Shown: positions 25,857-33,988 of the stretch, one piece after another
Position numbering within the stretch: position 1 is the stretch's first letter
Layout of the letters: every line of letters begins with the position of its first letter
DNA from: Bacteroidales bacterium
Lineage (GTDB): Bacteria; Bacteroidota; Bacteroidia; Bacteroidales; WCHB1-69
Direction of reading: 5' to 3'
Assembly: GCA_024400755.1 (NCBI GenBank)
Contig: JAKSMG010000005.1
Location: 62,001-126,000 of the forward strand
DNA: 64,000 nucleotides
The notes under the pieces: model-generated
Told to the model about the DNA's origin: nothing
The model's database searches: none
Seen by the model: only the letters and a program-made list of their open reading frames with translations
Made by a program: the position numbers and the translations under genes

Positions 25857-26600
25857 TTATCGGGTAAGTTGGTGAAACAGTTCTTCCATTTCCAAGTTGG
25901 TGGTGCGTTCTTCCTGACGCTTGAATCCCATCTTTTCAGTCATCTTTCGGATTTCGTCAATCTTGGCGTCCGCTACGATTTTCCCTTTGTTGATGATGAT
26001 GATACGGTCGCAAACGGCTTCCACTTCCTGCATAATGTGGGTGGAAAGCAGTACGGTCTTGGTTTTGCCGCATTGCTTAATCAGTTCACGAATTTCTACT
26101 AATTGATTGGGATCCAAACCCGTGGTTGGTTCGTCCAAAATCAAAACCTCCGGATCGTGGATGAGGGCCTGTGCCAAGCCGACACGCTGTTTGTAGCCAC
26201 GTGACAACGCACCAATCTTTTTGTGCATTTCCGGTTCCAATCCCGTCATTTTGATGACTTTTTCCACTTGTTCCTTTTTGTCTTTCAACTGATGAACACC
26301 GGCAATAAATTCCAGAAATTCTCGGACATACATATCATAATATAATGGGTTGGCTTCGGAAAGATATCCGACTTTTTTGCGCAGTTCCAACGAGTCGTTC
26401 CAAATGTCGTAGCCGCAGACCGATACGTCGCCCTTTGTCGGTGGAATAAAGGAAGTGATGATTTTCATCATCGTGGATTTTCCTGCACCGTTAGGACCGA
26501 GAAAACCGACAATTTCGCCTTTCCCGATTTCAAAACTAACATCATTAAGGGCATATTGTGTGCCAAAAACCTTGCTTACGTGATGGACAGAGATGGACAT
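25857..26600 (-). CDS. gldA: ABC transporter ATP-binding protein, GldA-like
   Basis: 247 aa. The sequence matches the GldA type closely over the ATPase domain: GFLGPNGAGKSTMMKIITSF (Walker A), GYLSEANPLYYDMYVREFLEF, LSRGYKQRVGLAQAL (signature), VLILDEPTTGLDPNQLVEIREL (Walker B) and LLSTHIMQEVEAVCDRIIIINKG. In gliding bacteria GldA works with the GldF/GldG permease. Here the protein is shorter than the about 300 aa of the Flavobacterium protein (C-terminal part reduced) and no gldFG is adjacent, so it may serve another ABC-2 exporter. A -7 box is at 26636-26643. Confidence 0.75.
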   Translation of the reverse strand: MSISVHHVSKVFGTQYALNDVSFEIGKGEIVGFLGPNGAGKSTMMKIITSFIPPTKGDVSVCGYDIWNDSLELRKKVGYLSEANPLYYDMYVREFLEFIAGVHQLKDKKEQVEKVIKMTGLEPEMHKKIGALSRGYKQRVGLAQALIHDPEVLILDEPTTGLDPNQLVEIRELIKQCGKTKTVLLSTHIMQEVEAVCDRIIIINKGKIVADAKIDEIRKMTEKMGFKRQEERTTNLEMEELFHQLTR

Positions 26601-26635
26601 TTTTCTTGTTTTTGATTACTTCAACTATAAAAAGG

Positions 26636-26643
26636 CAAAATTA
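26636..26643 (-). promoter_or_regulatory. -7 promoter box of the GldA-like gene
   Basis: TAATTTTG on the minus strand, about 36 bp before ATG at 26600. Confidence 0.5.
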
Positions 26644-26670
26644 CAGAAAAAATTTGAATTATCACCTTTT

Positions 26671-26794
26671 AGTCTTGTAAAGAGATTCCGACGAAGCAAA
26701 GCTTCGTCGGAATGGTGATGATTCATTAGACACGAAGTGGCGGCGGCATCACATACGTGCATTAACTTCCTATTTTGCGCCGCCGCCATCACGA
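26671..26794. repeat. MITE-like repeat, partial copy abutting pspC-like gene
   Basis: Begins AGTCTTGTAAAGAGATTCCG and contains GGCGGCGGC (26739-26747) mirrored by GCCGCCGCC (26779-26787), with CATTAACTTCCTATTTTGCG between. This matches the minus strand of the copy at 2169-2389. It lacks the GGATTATCCC end and stops at the stop codon of the next gene. An extra perfect hairpin TTCCGACGAAGC/GCTTCGTCGGAA (26686-26712) is inserted near its left end and could act as a terminator. Confidence 0.7.
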
Positions 26795-28141
26795 TTATTT
26801 GGTCGTCTTTGTTGTGTCGGAGGAGTTCTTATTTTTACTGTTTTTAGAATAAGTTTGTGATTTCGATGTTTTGGAAATTTTCGTAGTTGTGGGGTTGTTG
26901 CCGTTGGGATCCCCGGTGCTGATTTGCATTTCAAATCCGTTATCCTTGTTTGCCTTTATGCTGATGATGTTGACGTCTTCGCCTTGATCTTCCAAAGCTT
27001 CGTAAATTTTATTTACCGCTTCATTAATATTGTCATCAGTCATAGGTTCGCTGCTTTGATAGGAATAACTTTTGTATCCATGTTCATCAGTGGTCCACAA
27101 ATTATCTTCGCTGTTGTCATCCCAATATTCATTTGTGTCGTTTAACGGATCGTATATATTGCTAAATTGGTCAATGCTATGTTGAATCCTGTAGTCGATA
27201 CCAGAATTTTTACCTTCCATAATACCGAAAAAAATGATGGCGAATAAACTGAGAATCCAGATGGCCAATAGGGTCCAGCCAACCCATTTGTGTTTGCGAC
27301 CTTGGTTCCTAAAGGCACGAACGCAAAGTACGATGATGCCAATGACGGAACACAGGCAGAACACGGAAACACTTGACAACAACCCGATGTCGATCCAATC
27401 GCCAAAACCTCCGGGAGTATATGTGATTAACGCGACGAAAATGGCAATAACGCAACCTAAAAAGCAAATGCCCAAAATGGTTCCAATCACAATGCCAAGG
27501 CAGATAAGCAGAAACTTGATGATATTGCCCGCTGTGCTTTTACTTTTAATGTAGTCGCCCGAATTTGTGTGAAAATTATTGATATTCTCCAAGGAGGGCT
27601 CAATGCCTCGCATTTCCAGCAATTGTGCGGTGGTTTTGGCCTCTGGCATGGCAACAAGGAGGATCAGGTAAATAAGAAGTCCCCAGCCGAAGCTGATGAG
27701 GATAAGTACAATGAATAAAACGCGCATCAGTACTCTCTCCATACCGAAATAGGCGGCGATACCGCTGGCCACGCCGCCAATGACCTTGTTTTCCGGGTCA
27801 CGATACAATTTGCGGTATTTTCTGTTGGGATTTTGGGAGAAGCTGTTGTCGCTATTTTCGAAATCGTTCTTATATTCCTCTTTTTCTTCGCCAAATTGTT
27901 CCGGGTGGCCGATAACGTCAATTACTTCATTGACATCAGCAATTTCGACGACATCACGGTATTGGAGTTTGCATTTGAGTAACTCCGCCATTCTTACTTC
28001 GATATCCTTGAGAATTTCCTCCCTTTCGTCTTCGGAAAAATGCCTTTCCAACTGTGAAAGGTAATTGCTCAGGGTTTGATAGGCATCTTCGTCGATATTG
28101 AAAACGATACCGCCTAAATTGATGGTTGTTGTTCTTTTCAT
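26795..28141 (-). CDS. PspC-domain membrane protein
   Basis: 448 aa. The N-terminal about 90 residues are a conserved regulatory segment (INLGGIVFNIDEDAYQTLSNYLSQLERHFSEDEREEILKDIE). The PspC domain follows (about 104-170: RKLYRDPENKVIGGVASGIAAYFGMERVLMRVLFIV) with several more membrane helices up to about 310, then a polar C-terminal region ending in Ser/Lys/Thr repeats (KTSKSQTYSKNSKNKNSSDTTKTTK). PspC-like proteins sense or respond to envelope stress; the exact role here is inferred. It starts 4 bp after the PadR regulator, the standard Bacteroidota PadR-PspC pair, so the regulator probably controls its own operon. Confidence 0.82.
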   Translation of the reverse strand: MKRTTTINLGGIVFNIDEDAYQTLSNYLSQLERHFSEDEREEILKDIEVRMAELLKCKLQYRDVVEIADVNEVIDVIGHPEQFGEEKEEYKNDFENSDNSFSQNPNRKYRKLYRDPENKVIGGVASGIAAYFGMERVLMRVLFIVLILISFGWGLLIYLILLVAMPEAKTTAQLLEMRGIEPSLENINNFHTNSGDYIKSKSTAGNIIKFLLICLGIVIGTILGICFLGCVIAIFVALITYTPGGFGDWIDIGLLSSVSVFCLCSVIGIIVLCVRAFRNQGRKHKWVGWTLLAIWILSLFAIIFFGIMEGKNSGIDYRIQHSIDQFSNIYDPLNDTNEYWDDNSEDNLWTTDEHGYKSYSYQSSEPMTDDNINEAVNKIYEALEDQGEDVNIISIKANKDNGFEMQISTGDPNGNNPTTTKISKTSKSQTYSKNSKNKNSSDTTKTTK

Positions 28142-28145
28142 GATG

Positions 28146-28484
28146 TTATATGTTTTTATTTTTTAATAATTCAACTACGTTTTTGATTTCTTCCCAGCCA
28201 TCTTCCAGATCGTTGAGAAACTGGCGGCCTTCCTCGGTGAGTTCGTAATATTTGCGAGGCGGCCCCTGTACGGATTCCTGCCATTGATAACTAAGGATTC
28301 CGCTGCTTTTAAGTCGCGACAGGAGCGGGTAGAGGGTGCCTTCCACCACAATCAGATGGGCTTCCTTCAATTCCGTGATGATGTCGGAGACATAGACGGG
28401 TTTGCGGGCTATGATGAGTAGAATGCAATATTCTAAATAGCCTTTCCGCATTTGTGATTTAACGTTTTCCGCATTGATGGGCAT
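28146..28484 (-). CDS. PadR-family transcriptional regulator
   Basis: 112 aa. A winged-helix DNA-binding protein of the PadR type: MRKGYLEYCILLIIARKPVYVSDIITELKEAHLIVVEGTLYPLLSRLKSSGILSYQWQESVQGPPRKYYELTEEGRQFL contains the recognition helix and beta wing, followed by a dimerisation helix. It heads the operon with the PspC protein. A perfect 13-bp palindrome overlaps its promoter region (28533-28545) and is the likely self-operator. Confidence 0.88.
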   Translation of the reverse strand: MPINAENVKSQMRKGYLEYCILLIIARKPVYVSDIITELKEAHLIVVEGTLYPLLSRLKSSGILSYQWQESVQGPPRKYYELTEEGRQFLNDLEDGWEEIKNVVELLKNKNI

Positions 28485-28508
28485 AATGGTGTCGTTTTAA
28501 ATTTGTGG

Positions 28509-28545
28509 CAAAAATACATAGTTTTATAATACCTTGCAATGCAAG
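28509..28545 (-). promoter_or_regulatory. padR-pspC promoter and putative PadR operator
   Basis: On the minus strand TATTTTTG (28509-28516) is the -7 box. The perfect palindrome CTTGCA-A-TGCAAG (28533-28545) lies about 17 bp upstream of it, at the -33 position, where bound repressor would block polymerase. Confidence 0.6.
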
Positions 28546-28826
28546 ATACTAAATATTAACATTTTTTAACAATAGAGATTGTCAAAATTAGATTTTCGTT
28601 GCCGTCACTTCATACGGAATGACTCACCGTTATAGGCCACCACCCATTCACAATCCGTGCCGCACCAGATGTCTGCAATCCTCCTCGCGGCACTTTATAT
28701 CCGCCGCCTTCGAAGCGGATTGCGTGACAAATCGGGAAACCTTTCTTTGGTTACTTTCTTTGGGTCATAAAGAAAGTAACGGAAAAGAAAAGCATTCTCG
28801 AGAAAAAATCTTTTACAAGACTAAAG
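28546..28826. other. Intergenic region with hairpins between padR and the FISUMP lipoprotein
   Basis: No credible gene. It holds CCGC-CTTCGAA-GCGG (about 28691-28705) and a perfect 12-bp inverted repeat GTTACTTTCTTT-gggtcat-AAAGAAAGTAAC (about 28750-28780). The latter could be a terminator or a processed hairpin, but it has no U tract on either strand. Confidence 0.45.
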
Positions 28827-28856
28827 TTGATAATTTTGAAAAAAATGTTATTTTTG
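28827..28856 (+). promoter_or_regulatory. Promoter of the FISUMP lipoprotein
   Basis: TTG (28827-28829), 19 nt, then TATTTTTG (28849-28856): an ideal Bacteroidota promoter 38 bp before the ATG. Confidence 0.8.
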
Positions 28857-28894
28857 CAGTTTAAAACTAATGTATATTATCAAAATAAAGAACT

Positions 28895-29710
28895 ATGAAA
28901 AAAAGACTGTTTGCAATTATGTCGATGGCTTTTGCTATCGTATTGGTAATGAGTTCCTGCAAGAAGGAAAAAGTAACGACCCAGAACAGCGAAAATCCTT
29001 CTGGTGAAAACGTGGAAAGACCTTCTGGAGACGAGACGATAAAGAATGCGGTGACGGACATAGACGGCAACACCTACGATGCCGTTAAGTTAGGAAACCA
29101 GGTTTGGATGGCGAAGAATCTGCGGACGACAAAGTACGCTGATGGTACCCCTATTCCATTGGACAGCAGCACGAGTACTACTACTGCCTATCGCTACTGC
29201 CCCAACGGTCAAGAAAGCAACGTGAGCAACTATGGTTACCTGTACAACTGGAAGGCGGTGATGGGCAACTCCACCAGCAGTGAAGCTAATCCAAGCGGGG
29301 TGCAGGGCATTTGTCCCAATGGCTGGCACGTGCCGAGCGATGCGGAGTGGACGCAGTTGACAGACTATTTAAGCAGTCATCGTTTTTACGTGTACGGAAG
29401 CAACAACAAGTATATAGCAAAGGCGTTAGCCTTCAATAAATGGTGGAGCGGCAGTTCAAATTATGGTTCCATTGGAGAAAATCAAAGTAGTAATAACGCC
29501 ACGGGCTTTAGTGCTGTTCCTGCGGGCGGCCACTATAGCGGCCATATGTTCAGCGGGTTCGGTAAAGATGCTTACTTATGGAGTACTACCACCGAGGAGG
29601 ATGATGTCAACAGAGTGATGTGTCGGTCCCTGAATAATGAAATTCCCTTCGTGCTCAACTTTGACCATGGTAATACTGCCGGCTTTTCTGTCCGTTGTGT
29701 CCGGGACTAA
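28895..29710 (+). CDS. Lipoprotein with FISUMP (Fibrobacter succinogenes major paralogous) domain
   Basis: 271 aa. Signal peptide with lipobox (VLVMSSCKK, Cys27). After a short linker the FISUMP domain spans about 50-271: VTDIDGNTYDAVKLGNQVWMAKNLRTTKYADGTPIP, YGYLYNWKAVMG, GICPNGWHVPSDAEWTQLTDYL and a terminal FSVRCVRD. These are extracellular, tryptophan- and glycine-rich domains of unknown function that are often expanded in fibre-associated gut bacteria. The protein is expected on the cell surface or outer membrane. The strong promoter and isolated position indicate a single-gene unit. Confidence 0.85.
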   Translation: MKKRLFAIMSMAFAIVLVMSSCKKEKVTTQNSENPSGENVERPSGDETIKNAVTDIDGNTYDAVKLGNQVWMAKNLRTTKYADGTPIPLDSSTSTTTAYRYCPNGQESNVSNYGYLYNWKAVMGNSTSSEANPSGVQGICPNGWHVPSDAEWTQLTDYLSSHRFYVYGSNNKYIAKALAFNKWWSGSSNYGSIGENQSSNNATGFSAVPAGGHYSGHMFSGFGKDAYLWSTTTEEDDVNRVMCRSLNNEIPFVLNFDHGNTAGFSVRCVRD

Positions 29711-29944
29711 GTTTAGGTAATAGGAATTAGGGTATAGGTTTTAGAGTTTAGAGTTTAGAGTGTAGAATTGTCTCCATCTTTCTTACAAATATTATAAATC
29801 GTATTTACTGACGCTATGCGTAGCGGGCGGCGAGAGGCAAGCGCGGGGTGCTTTATCGGCATTTATAACGCAGTAAGTCTTTTTTTGTTCGTTTCACTCG
29901 CTTGCAGAATGAGGTCCATCGCTGCTGCATAAATAGGGTAGTAA
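29711..29944. other. Intergenic region with short tandem repeat
   Basis: 234 bp without a gene. Near 29740-29765 there is a TTTAGAG tandem tract (three copies, then a variant). The remainder is a mixed, GC-richer stretch (CGCTATGCGTAGCGGGCGG) of unknown origin. Confidence 0.4.
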
Positions 29945-31063
29945 CTAATTTTCTTTTTTCCGCATTAAGCATAGCGAAGCAGCTCCCGTGTTTGCCAATT
30001 CGTAGCCGTCTTCTTTTATGTCATTACAATGCTCAGGCAGTACCACTTTTAATTTTTCTTGCTTGCCGGTCTGAAGACTGACATCTTTATATCTGGCCAA
30101 GTAAAGCATAAAACTATAATTTGTACCGAGTTCCTCGTCCATATTGATGGTGCTGTGTGCCGGAATTTCTGTTATCAGCAAATGAATATCGGATAGAAGT
30201 TCTTTCTCGCGACTTGTTTTTCCAAAGAAATAAACATTTAGTCCAATAGCTGTCATCATCACAGCGGCAGTGATACTTTTTATCCATTTCCGTGTTATTT
30301 GCGGGATGGTCCAAACGGAAAGTGCGGGAGTCAGCAATGCGGCCATCGCTAAAGCAAAAAATGGAAATACCGTGAGTATATAAAAATCCCGTTGCTTCAT
30401 ACTCACCATAATGGGTAGCACTCCGCACAAAGCCAAAATGCTGAATGCAAGGGCAATTTTTGTGTTGCCTTTATTAAAAGTGAGTATTTCCTTTTTCCAA
30501 AAGTATAGTATAAATAATCCAAAGAAAATAAGGGGAATGAGTAATTCCGAAAACATCACTAACAGTATGTTAAAACGGGAATTTACACAACGAATGCCGG
30601 ATAAACTTCCGACTATTTGTATTTGCCAATATGTTTCAAAGTATTGTGCAGCGTCGGACGATAATGTTAATAGCAGTGCGAAGGGTATAAGTAGTCCTAA
30701 TAGCATAAGGAAGAGGTCTCCGCATACATTTAGTAATTTTTTGGAACGGAAGCAAAACCAGTATATCAAGGGAAATGCTAAAGGATATAATCCCGTCAAT
30801 CCTTTGCACATAAAGGAACAACAAAGCATTGTGCCTGAAAGAAAGCAAAACGGGTATCGATGCTTTTTGAGACTTTTCAAATAAAATAACACTGACAGCA
30901 AGACAAAAATGCCCATTGTATTTTCCAAGAGATTGTTGGTAGAGCACCATATAACCAAAGGAACTGACAACCATAACAGCCAGGTCAGCCAGACTTGTTT
31001 CATTGAAAATCCTAATTTCCTGAAAAAGGAAATCTGATATGCTGTTTGTATTGAGAATGTCAT
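29945..31063 (-). CDS. GT39/ArnT-like membrane glycosyltransferase lacking its N-terminus
   Basis: 372 aa, about 8-9 membrane helices. The start of the protein (FSMKQVWLTWLLWLSVPLVIWCSTNNLLENTMGIF) matches the part of GT39-type mannosyl/aminoarabinose transferases that normally follows about 120 residues carrying the first helix and the catalytic acidic loop. Those are missing, so activity is doubtful. The ATG overlaps the ftsW stop (TAATG), which gives translational coupling. At this position of the dcw cluster murG and murC would be expected. Either a deletion joined a truncated gene to the cluster or an assembly join is wrong. The frame itself is intact. Confidence 0.6.
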   Translation of the reverse strand: MTFSIQTAYQISFFRKLGFSMKQVWLTWLLWLSVPLVIWCSTNNLLENTMGIFVLLSVLFYLKSLKKHRYPFCFLSGTMLCCSFMCKGLTGLYPLAFPLIYWFCFRSKKLLNVCGDLFLMLLGLLIPFALLLTLSSDAAQYFETYWQIQIVGSLSGIRCVNSRFNILLVMFSELLIPLIFFGLFILYFWKKEILTFNKGNTKIALAFSILALCGVLPIMVSMKQRDFYILTVFPFFALAMAALLTPALSVWTIPQITRKWIKSITAAVMMTAIGLNVYFFGKTSREKELLSDIHLLITEIPAHSTINMDEELGTNYSFMLYLARYKDVSLQTGKQEKLKVVLPEHCNDIKEDGYELANTGAASLCLMRKKEN

Positions 31064-32142
31064 TAGCTATGAAGCTGTGCTTCTGTTTTGCTGATATTGA
31101 GCAAAACGCCTGTGGCTAAGCCGGCAAAAAGAAGGGAGGAACCGCCACGGCTGATGAACGGAAGAGTTTGTCCGGTGGCGGGAATGAGTCCGCAATTGAC
31201 ACCTATGTGCACGAGTCCTTGGCAGCAAAACCAAAAACCAATACCCACGGCCAGCAGCATTCCAAACGGTCCGTCGCTGTTTTTGGCAATATGTACGGAA
31301 CGGTAAAAAAGAATCAGGTAGCACAATAAAATAACAATGCCTACCAAGGCACCCAATTCTTCCGTGACACTAGTAAATACGTAGTCGGTATCTTTTTCGG
31401 GAAGGTTCTTGTTGATGACGCCTTGGCCAGGTCCGGCAGGAAGCAGTCCGGAGCGGGCAATGGCCGCTTTTGATTTGATCATTTGGTCTCCATAACCTTC
31501 GCTGTTGTCGTTGGTAATATAAAAGTCGCAGCGGTGTCTAAATGTGCTGGAACGCCCCGAGTCGGTGCCAAAAAGGTAGATGGATCCGCAGATGGCGGTG
31601 ACGGCACAAAATAGAAGCAGATATTTGCCGGGGACTTTGCCCAAAAACATTACGACCAGACTCGTGCTGAAAAAGATGATGGCGGTTGACATATTGCTGA
31701 GGGCCATCCCTCCCGTAAACATCAGTACAATTCCAAATAATATAATGAGTCCATTGCGTGACATTTCAATGCCAGAGTTAATATACGCAGTCAAGTATTT
31801 GGCAATGAAAAAGATGACCAGAAAACCGATGATGTAGAATGTTTGAAATTCAAAAGAACCTATTTGAATACCTCTTCGTTCTTCATTGCCGAACAGGAGC
31901 GTGACGACAAGTAGTATAAGGGCAAGTAAGGCAAAGGCAGGTGCTAATTTTGACAAACTTTTGTAGCTAATAATGTAGGTGGCGAACATACTGAGAAAAC
32001 ATAAGCCAATAAACATCAGGTGACGAATAAAGACGCCTACTGATTCGGCAGAACTCAATACTGCCAGAATTGAAATAAGACTTAAGAGGATGGTAATCCC
32101 CAAAATGACTTTGTCGCCTTTGAATTTTTCTAGTATGTTCAT
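31063..32142 (-). CDS. ftsW: Cell-division lipid II polymerase FtsW
   Basis: 359 aa, about ten membrane helices; SEDS family peptidoglycan glycosyltransferase acting with FtsI at the septum. Signature: VNCGLIPATGQTLPFISRGGSSLLFAGLATGVLLNIS at the C-terminus, and TDYVFTSVTEELG (loop before it). Bacteroidota FtsW proteins have this GQTLPFISRGG variant. It follows the MurD-like gene by 14 bp and its stop overlaps the start of the GT39-like gene. FtsW rather than RodA is chosen from cluster position. Confidence 0.9.
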   Translation of the reverse strand: MNILEKFKGDKVILGITILLSLISILAVLSSAESVGVFIRHLMFIGLCFLSMFATYIISYKSLSKLAPAFALLALILLVVTLLFGNEERRGIQIGSFEFQTFYIIGFLVIFFIAKYLTAYINSGIEMSRNGLIILFGIVLMFTGGMALSNMSTAIIFFSTSLVVMFLGKVPGKYLLLFCAVTAICGSIYLFGTDSGRSSTFRHRCDFYITNDNSEGYGDQMIKSKAAIARSGLLPAGPGQGVINKNLPEKDTDYVFTSVTEELGALVGIVILLCYLILFYRSVHIAKNSDGPFGMLLAVGIGFWFCCQGLVHIGVNCGLIPATGQTLPFISRGGSSLLFAGLATGVLLNISKTEAQLHS

Positions 32143-32156
32143 ATCGAAGATGGGTA

Positions 32157-32714
32157 TTACAATTGAGCAACGGCTTCTTTGAATTTGTCGCCTCTTTCAC
32201 GATAAGTGCGGTACATCCCAAAACTGGTAGTTCCAGGAGCAAAGAGAACGGCATCTCCGCCTGCGGAAGCATAAAATGAAGTGCGAACGGCGTCTTCCAT
32301 ATTCATTGAAAAATCGACTTCTTTTCCCAAATCAGCAAAAAAATCATATATTTCAGGATTATAAACACCTAAAATGATAATGTGTTTCACTTTTTCGTTT
32401 ACAATGTCGATTAATTCGTCAGTAATGACTTCACGATTGTCAATGCTCATAATCCAAGTGGTGGGCTTTGTCATACTTTCTAAGGCAAACCAAACGGCGT
32501 TGACGTTGGTTGAGCGTGAATCGTTGATGAAGTCAATGTCGTTGATGGTTTTTACCAATTCCAAATGATTGGCACTGCCTTCAAAGTCGGACATTGATTC
32601 GTTTAAGCTTTCATTACGGGCGTGAAGCAATTTTCCTGCCAAGGCGGCAGCCATGCTGGTCCTGTTGTCTGTGGTTGGAAAGTTGTTGTAACCGATGTTT
32701 TTGTTTGCTCCCAT
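32157..32714 (-). CDS. MurD-like protein reduced to its C-terminal domain
   Basis: 185 aa versus about 440 for UDP-MurNAc-L-Ala:D-Glu ligase. It corresponds to the end of the central domain (TSMAAALAGKLLHARNESLNESMSDF) and the C-terminal Mur ligase domain (DIDFINDSRSTNVNAVWFALESM ... GDAVLFAPGTTSFGMYRTYRERGDKFKEAV). The N-terminal UDP-binding domain and the central ATPase with its GTNGKT P-loop are absent. Conserved residues are altered: EHR is NHL, GGxDKGxDY is SIDNREVITDEL, SPACASFD is APGTTSFG. The frame is uninterrupted and the start lies 2 bp after mraY, in the normal murD place. It cannot by itself be a ligase. Confidence 0.75.
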   Translation of the reverse strand: MGANKNIGYNNFPTTDNRTSMAAALAGKLLHARNESLNESMSDFEGSANHLELVKTINDIDFINDSRSTNVNAVWFALESMTKPTTWIMSIDNREVITDELIDIVNEKVKHIIILGVYNPEIYDFFADLGKEVDFSMNMEDAVRTSFYASAGGDAVLFAPGTTSFGMYRTYRERGDKFKEAVAQL

Positions 32715-32716
32715 TT

Positions 32717-33976
32717 TTATCTTACTTTTAATGTTACTACTGTCAAAACTGCTAACATAATGCCAATGACGATGAATCGTTGGACGATTTTGGCTTCGTG
32801 AAGGCCTTTTTTCTGATAATGGTGATGAATAGGCGTCATCAGGAAAATGCGGCGGCCTTCGCCATATTTCTTTTTGGTATATTTGAAATAGCTAACCTGG
32901 ATGATGACGGACAATGATTCAACCAAATATAGTCCGCACAGGATAGGTAACAATAATTCTTTTCTGATGATGATGCACGATACGGCGATGATGCCGCCCA
33001 AGGTTAAACTTCCGGTGTCGCCCATAAATACCTGTGCGGGGAAGCAGTTCCACCAATAGAAACCGATGCAGGCACCAATGAGTGCGGCAATGAAAACAAC
33101 CAGTTCGCCAATATTGGGGATGTACATAATGTTGAGGTAATCCGCAAAAATGGAGTTGCCGGAAACGTAGGCCAGGACGGCAATGCCTATGGCGATGACC
33201 GCTGCGGTGCCCACGGCCAATCCGTCCAAACCATCCGTAAGGTTTGCACCGTTTGACACGGCGGCAATGATAAAGATGATAATCGCAATGTAAACGATCA
33301 TACCGACAATACCCGATGAATCTCCTATCCAATTGGTCAGCCAGGCGTAGTCAAATTCGTTGTTTTTCACAAAGGGAATGGTGGTTTTGGTGGAGTGTTC
33401 GGCAGGACTGTTCGTGAAGGCCGTGGTCGTTCGGTTGACATTGTCGAATTGAAAAACTTCGTTGGTTTCGACATATTGGCGTTCTACCGTGCTTTTTTCC
33501 TTGATTACGACATCAGGATGAATGCACATAATCAATCCCACCACTAAACCTAAGATTAATTGACCTAACAGTTTCTTTTTTCCAGAAAGACCTTCTTTGT
33601 TTTTTTTGAAAACTTTGATGTAGTCGTCGGAAAAACCAATAAACCCTAACCACAAAGTGGTGAAAATCATCAATAGGATATAAATGTTGTCTAATTTCGT
33701 CAATAAAAGTACTGGAATCAAAATAGAGGCAATGATGATAATTCCGCCCATTGTCGGTGTGCCTTTTTTCTGAATTTGACCTTCCAGACCCAAATCACGA
33801 ATCGTTTCACCGATTTGTTTTTTCTGTAACATCTTGATAACGCTCTTGCCGATGATCAAAGAGATAAACAGCGATAATACGATGGCAAAGGCGGCTCGGA
33901 AGGAGATGTATTGAAATACGCCTGCCCCAGGAACGTGTAAATCGTTTTTTAACCAATCAAAAAAATAATATAGCAT
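32717..33976 (-). CDS. mraY: Phospho-MurNAc-pentapeptide transferase
   Basis: 419 aa, about ten membrane helices. Makes lipid I from UDP-MurNAc-pentapeptide and undecaprenyl phosphate. Signs: KKGTPTMGG, the catalytic GFSDDYIKV aspartates, [12 protein letters not shown], and [17 protein letters not shown], then [12 protein letters not shown]. It is longer than E. coli MraY (360) because of an about 55-residue polar insertion ([12 protein letters not shown] ... NEFDYAW) after helix 4-5, usual in Bacteroidota. It sits between murE and the MurD-like gene. Confidence 0.95.
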   Translation of the reverse strand: MLYYFFDWLKNDLHVPGAGVFQYISFRAAFAIVLSLFISLIIGKSVIKMLQKKQIGETIRDLGLEGQIQKKGTPTMGGIIIIASILIPVLLLTKLDNIYILLMIFTTLWLGFIGFSDDYIKVFKKNKEGLSGKKKLLGQLILGLVVGLIMCIHPDVVIKEKSTVERQYVETNEVFQFDNVNRTTTAFTNSPAEHSTKTTIPFVKNNEFDYAWLTNWIGDSSGIVGMIVYIAIIIFIIAAVSNGANLTDGLDGLAVGTAAVIAIGIAVLAYVSGNSIFADYLNIMYIPNIGELVVFIAALIGACIGFYWWNCFPAQVFMGDTGSLTLGGIIAVSCIIIRKELLLPILCGLYLVESLSVIIQVSYFKYTKKKYGEGRRIFLMTPIHHHYQKKGLHEAKIVQRFIVIGIMLAVLTVVTLKVR

Positions 33977-33988
33977 AGTTTAAGTATT

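Noticed and set aside
29741-29765. Telomere-like or regulatory tandem repeat TTTAGAG
   Set aside because: Only about three imperfect copies in an intergenic gap; too short to support a function.
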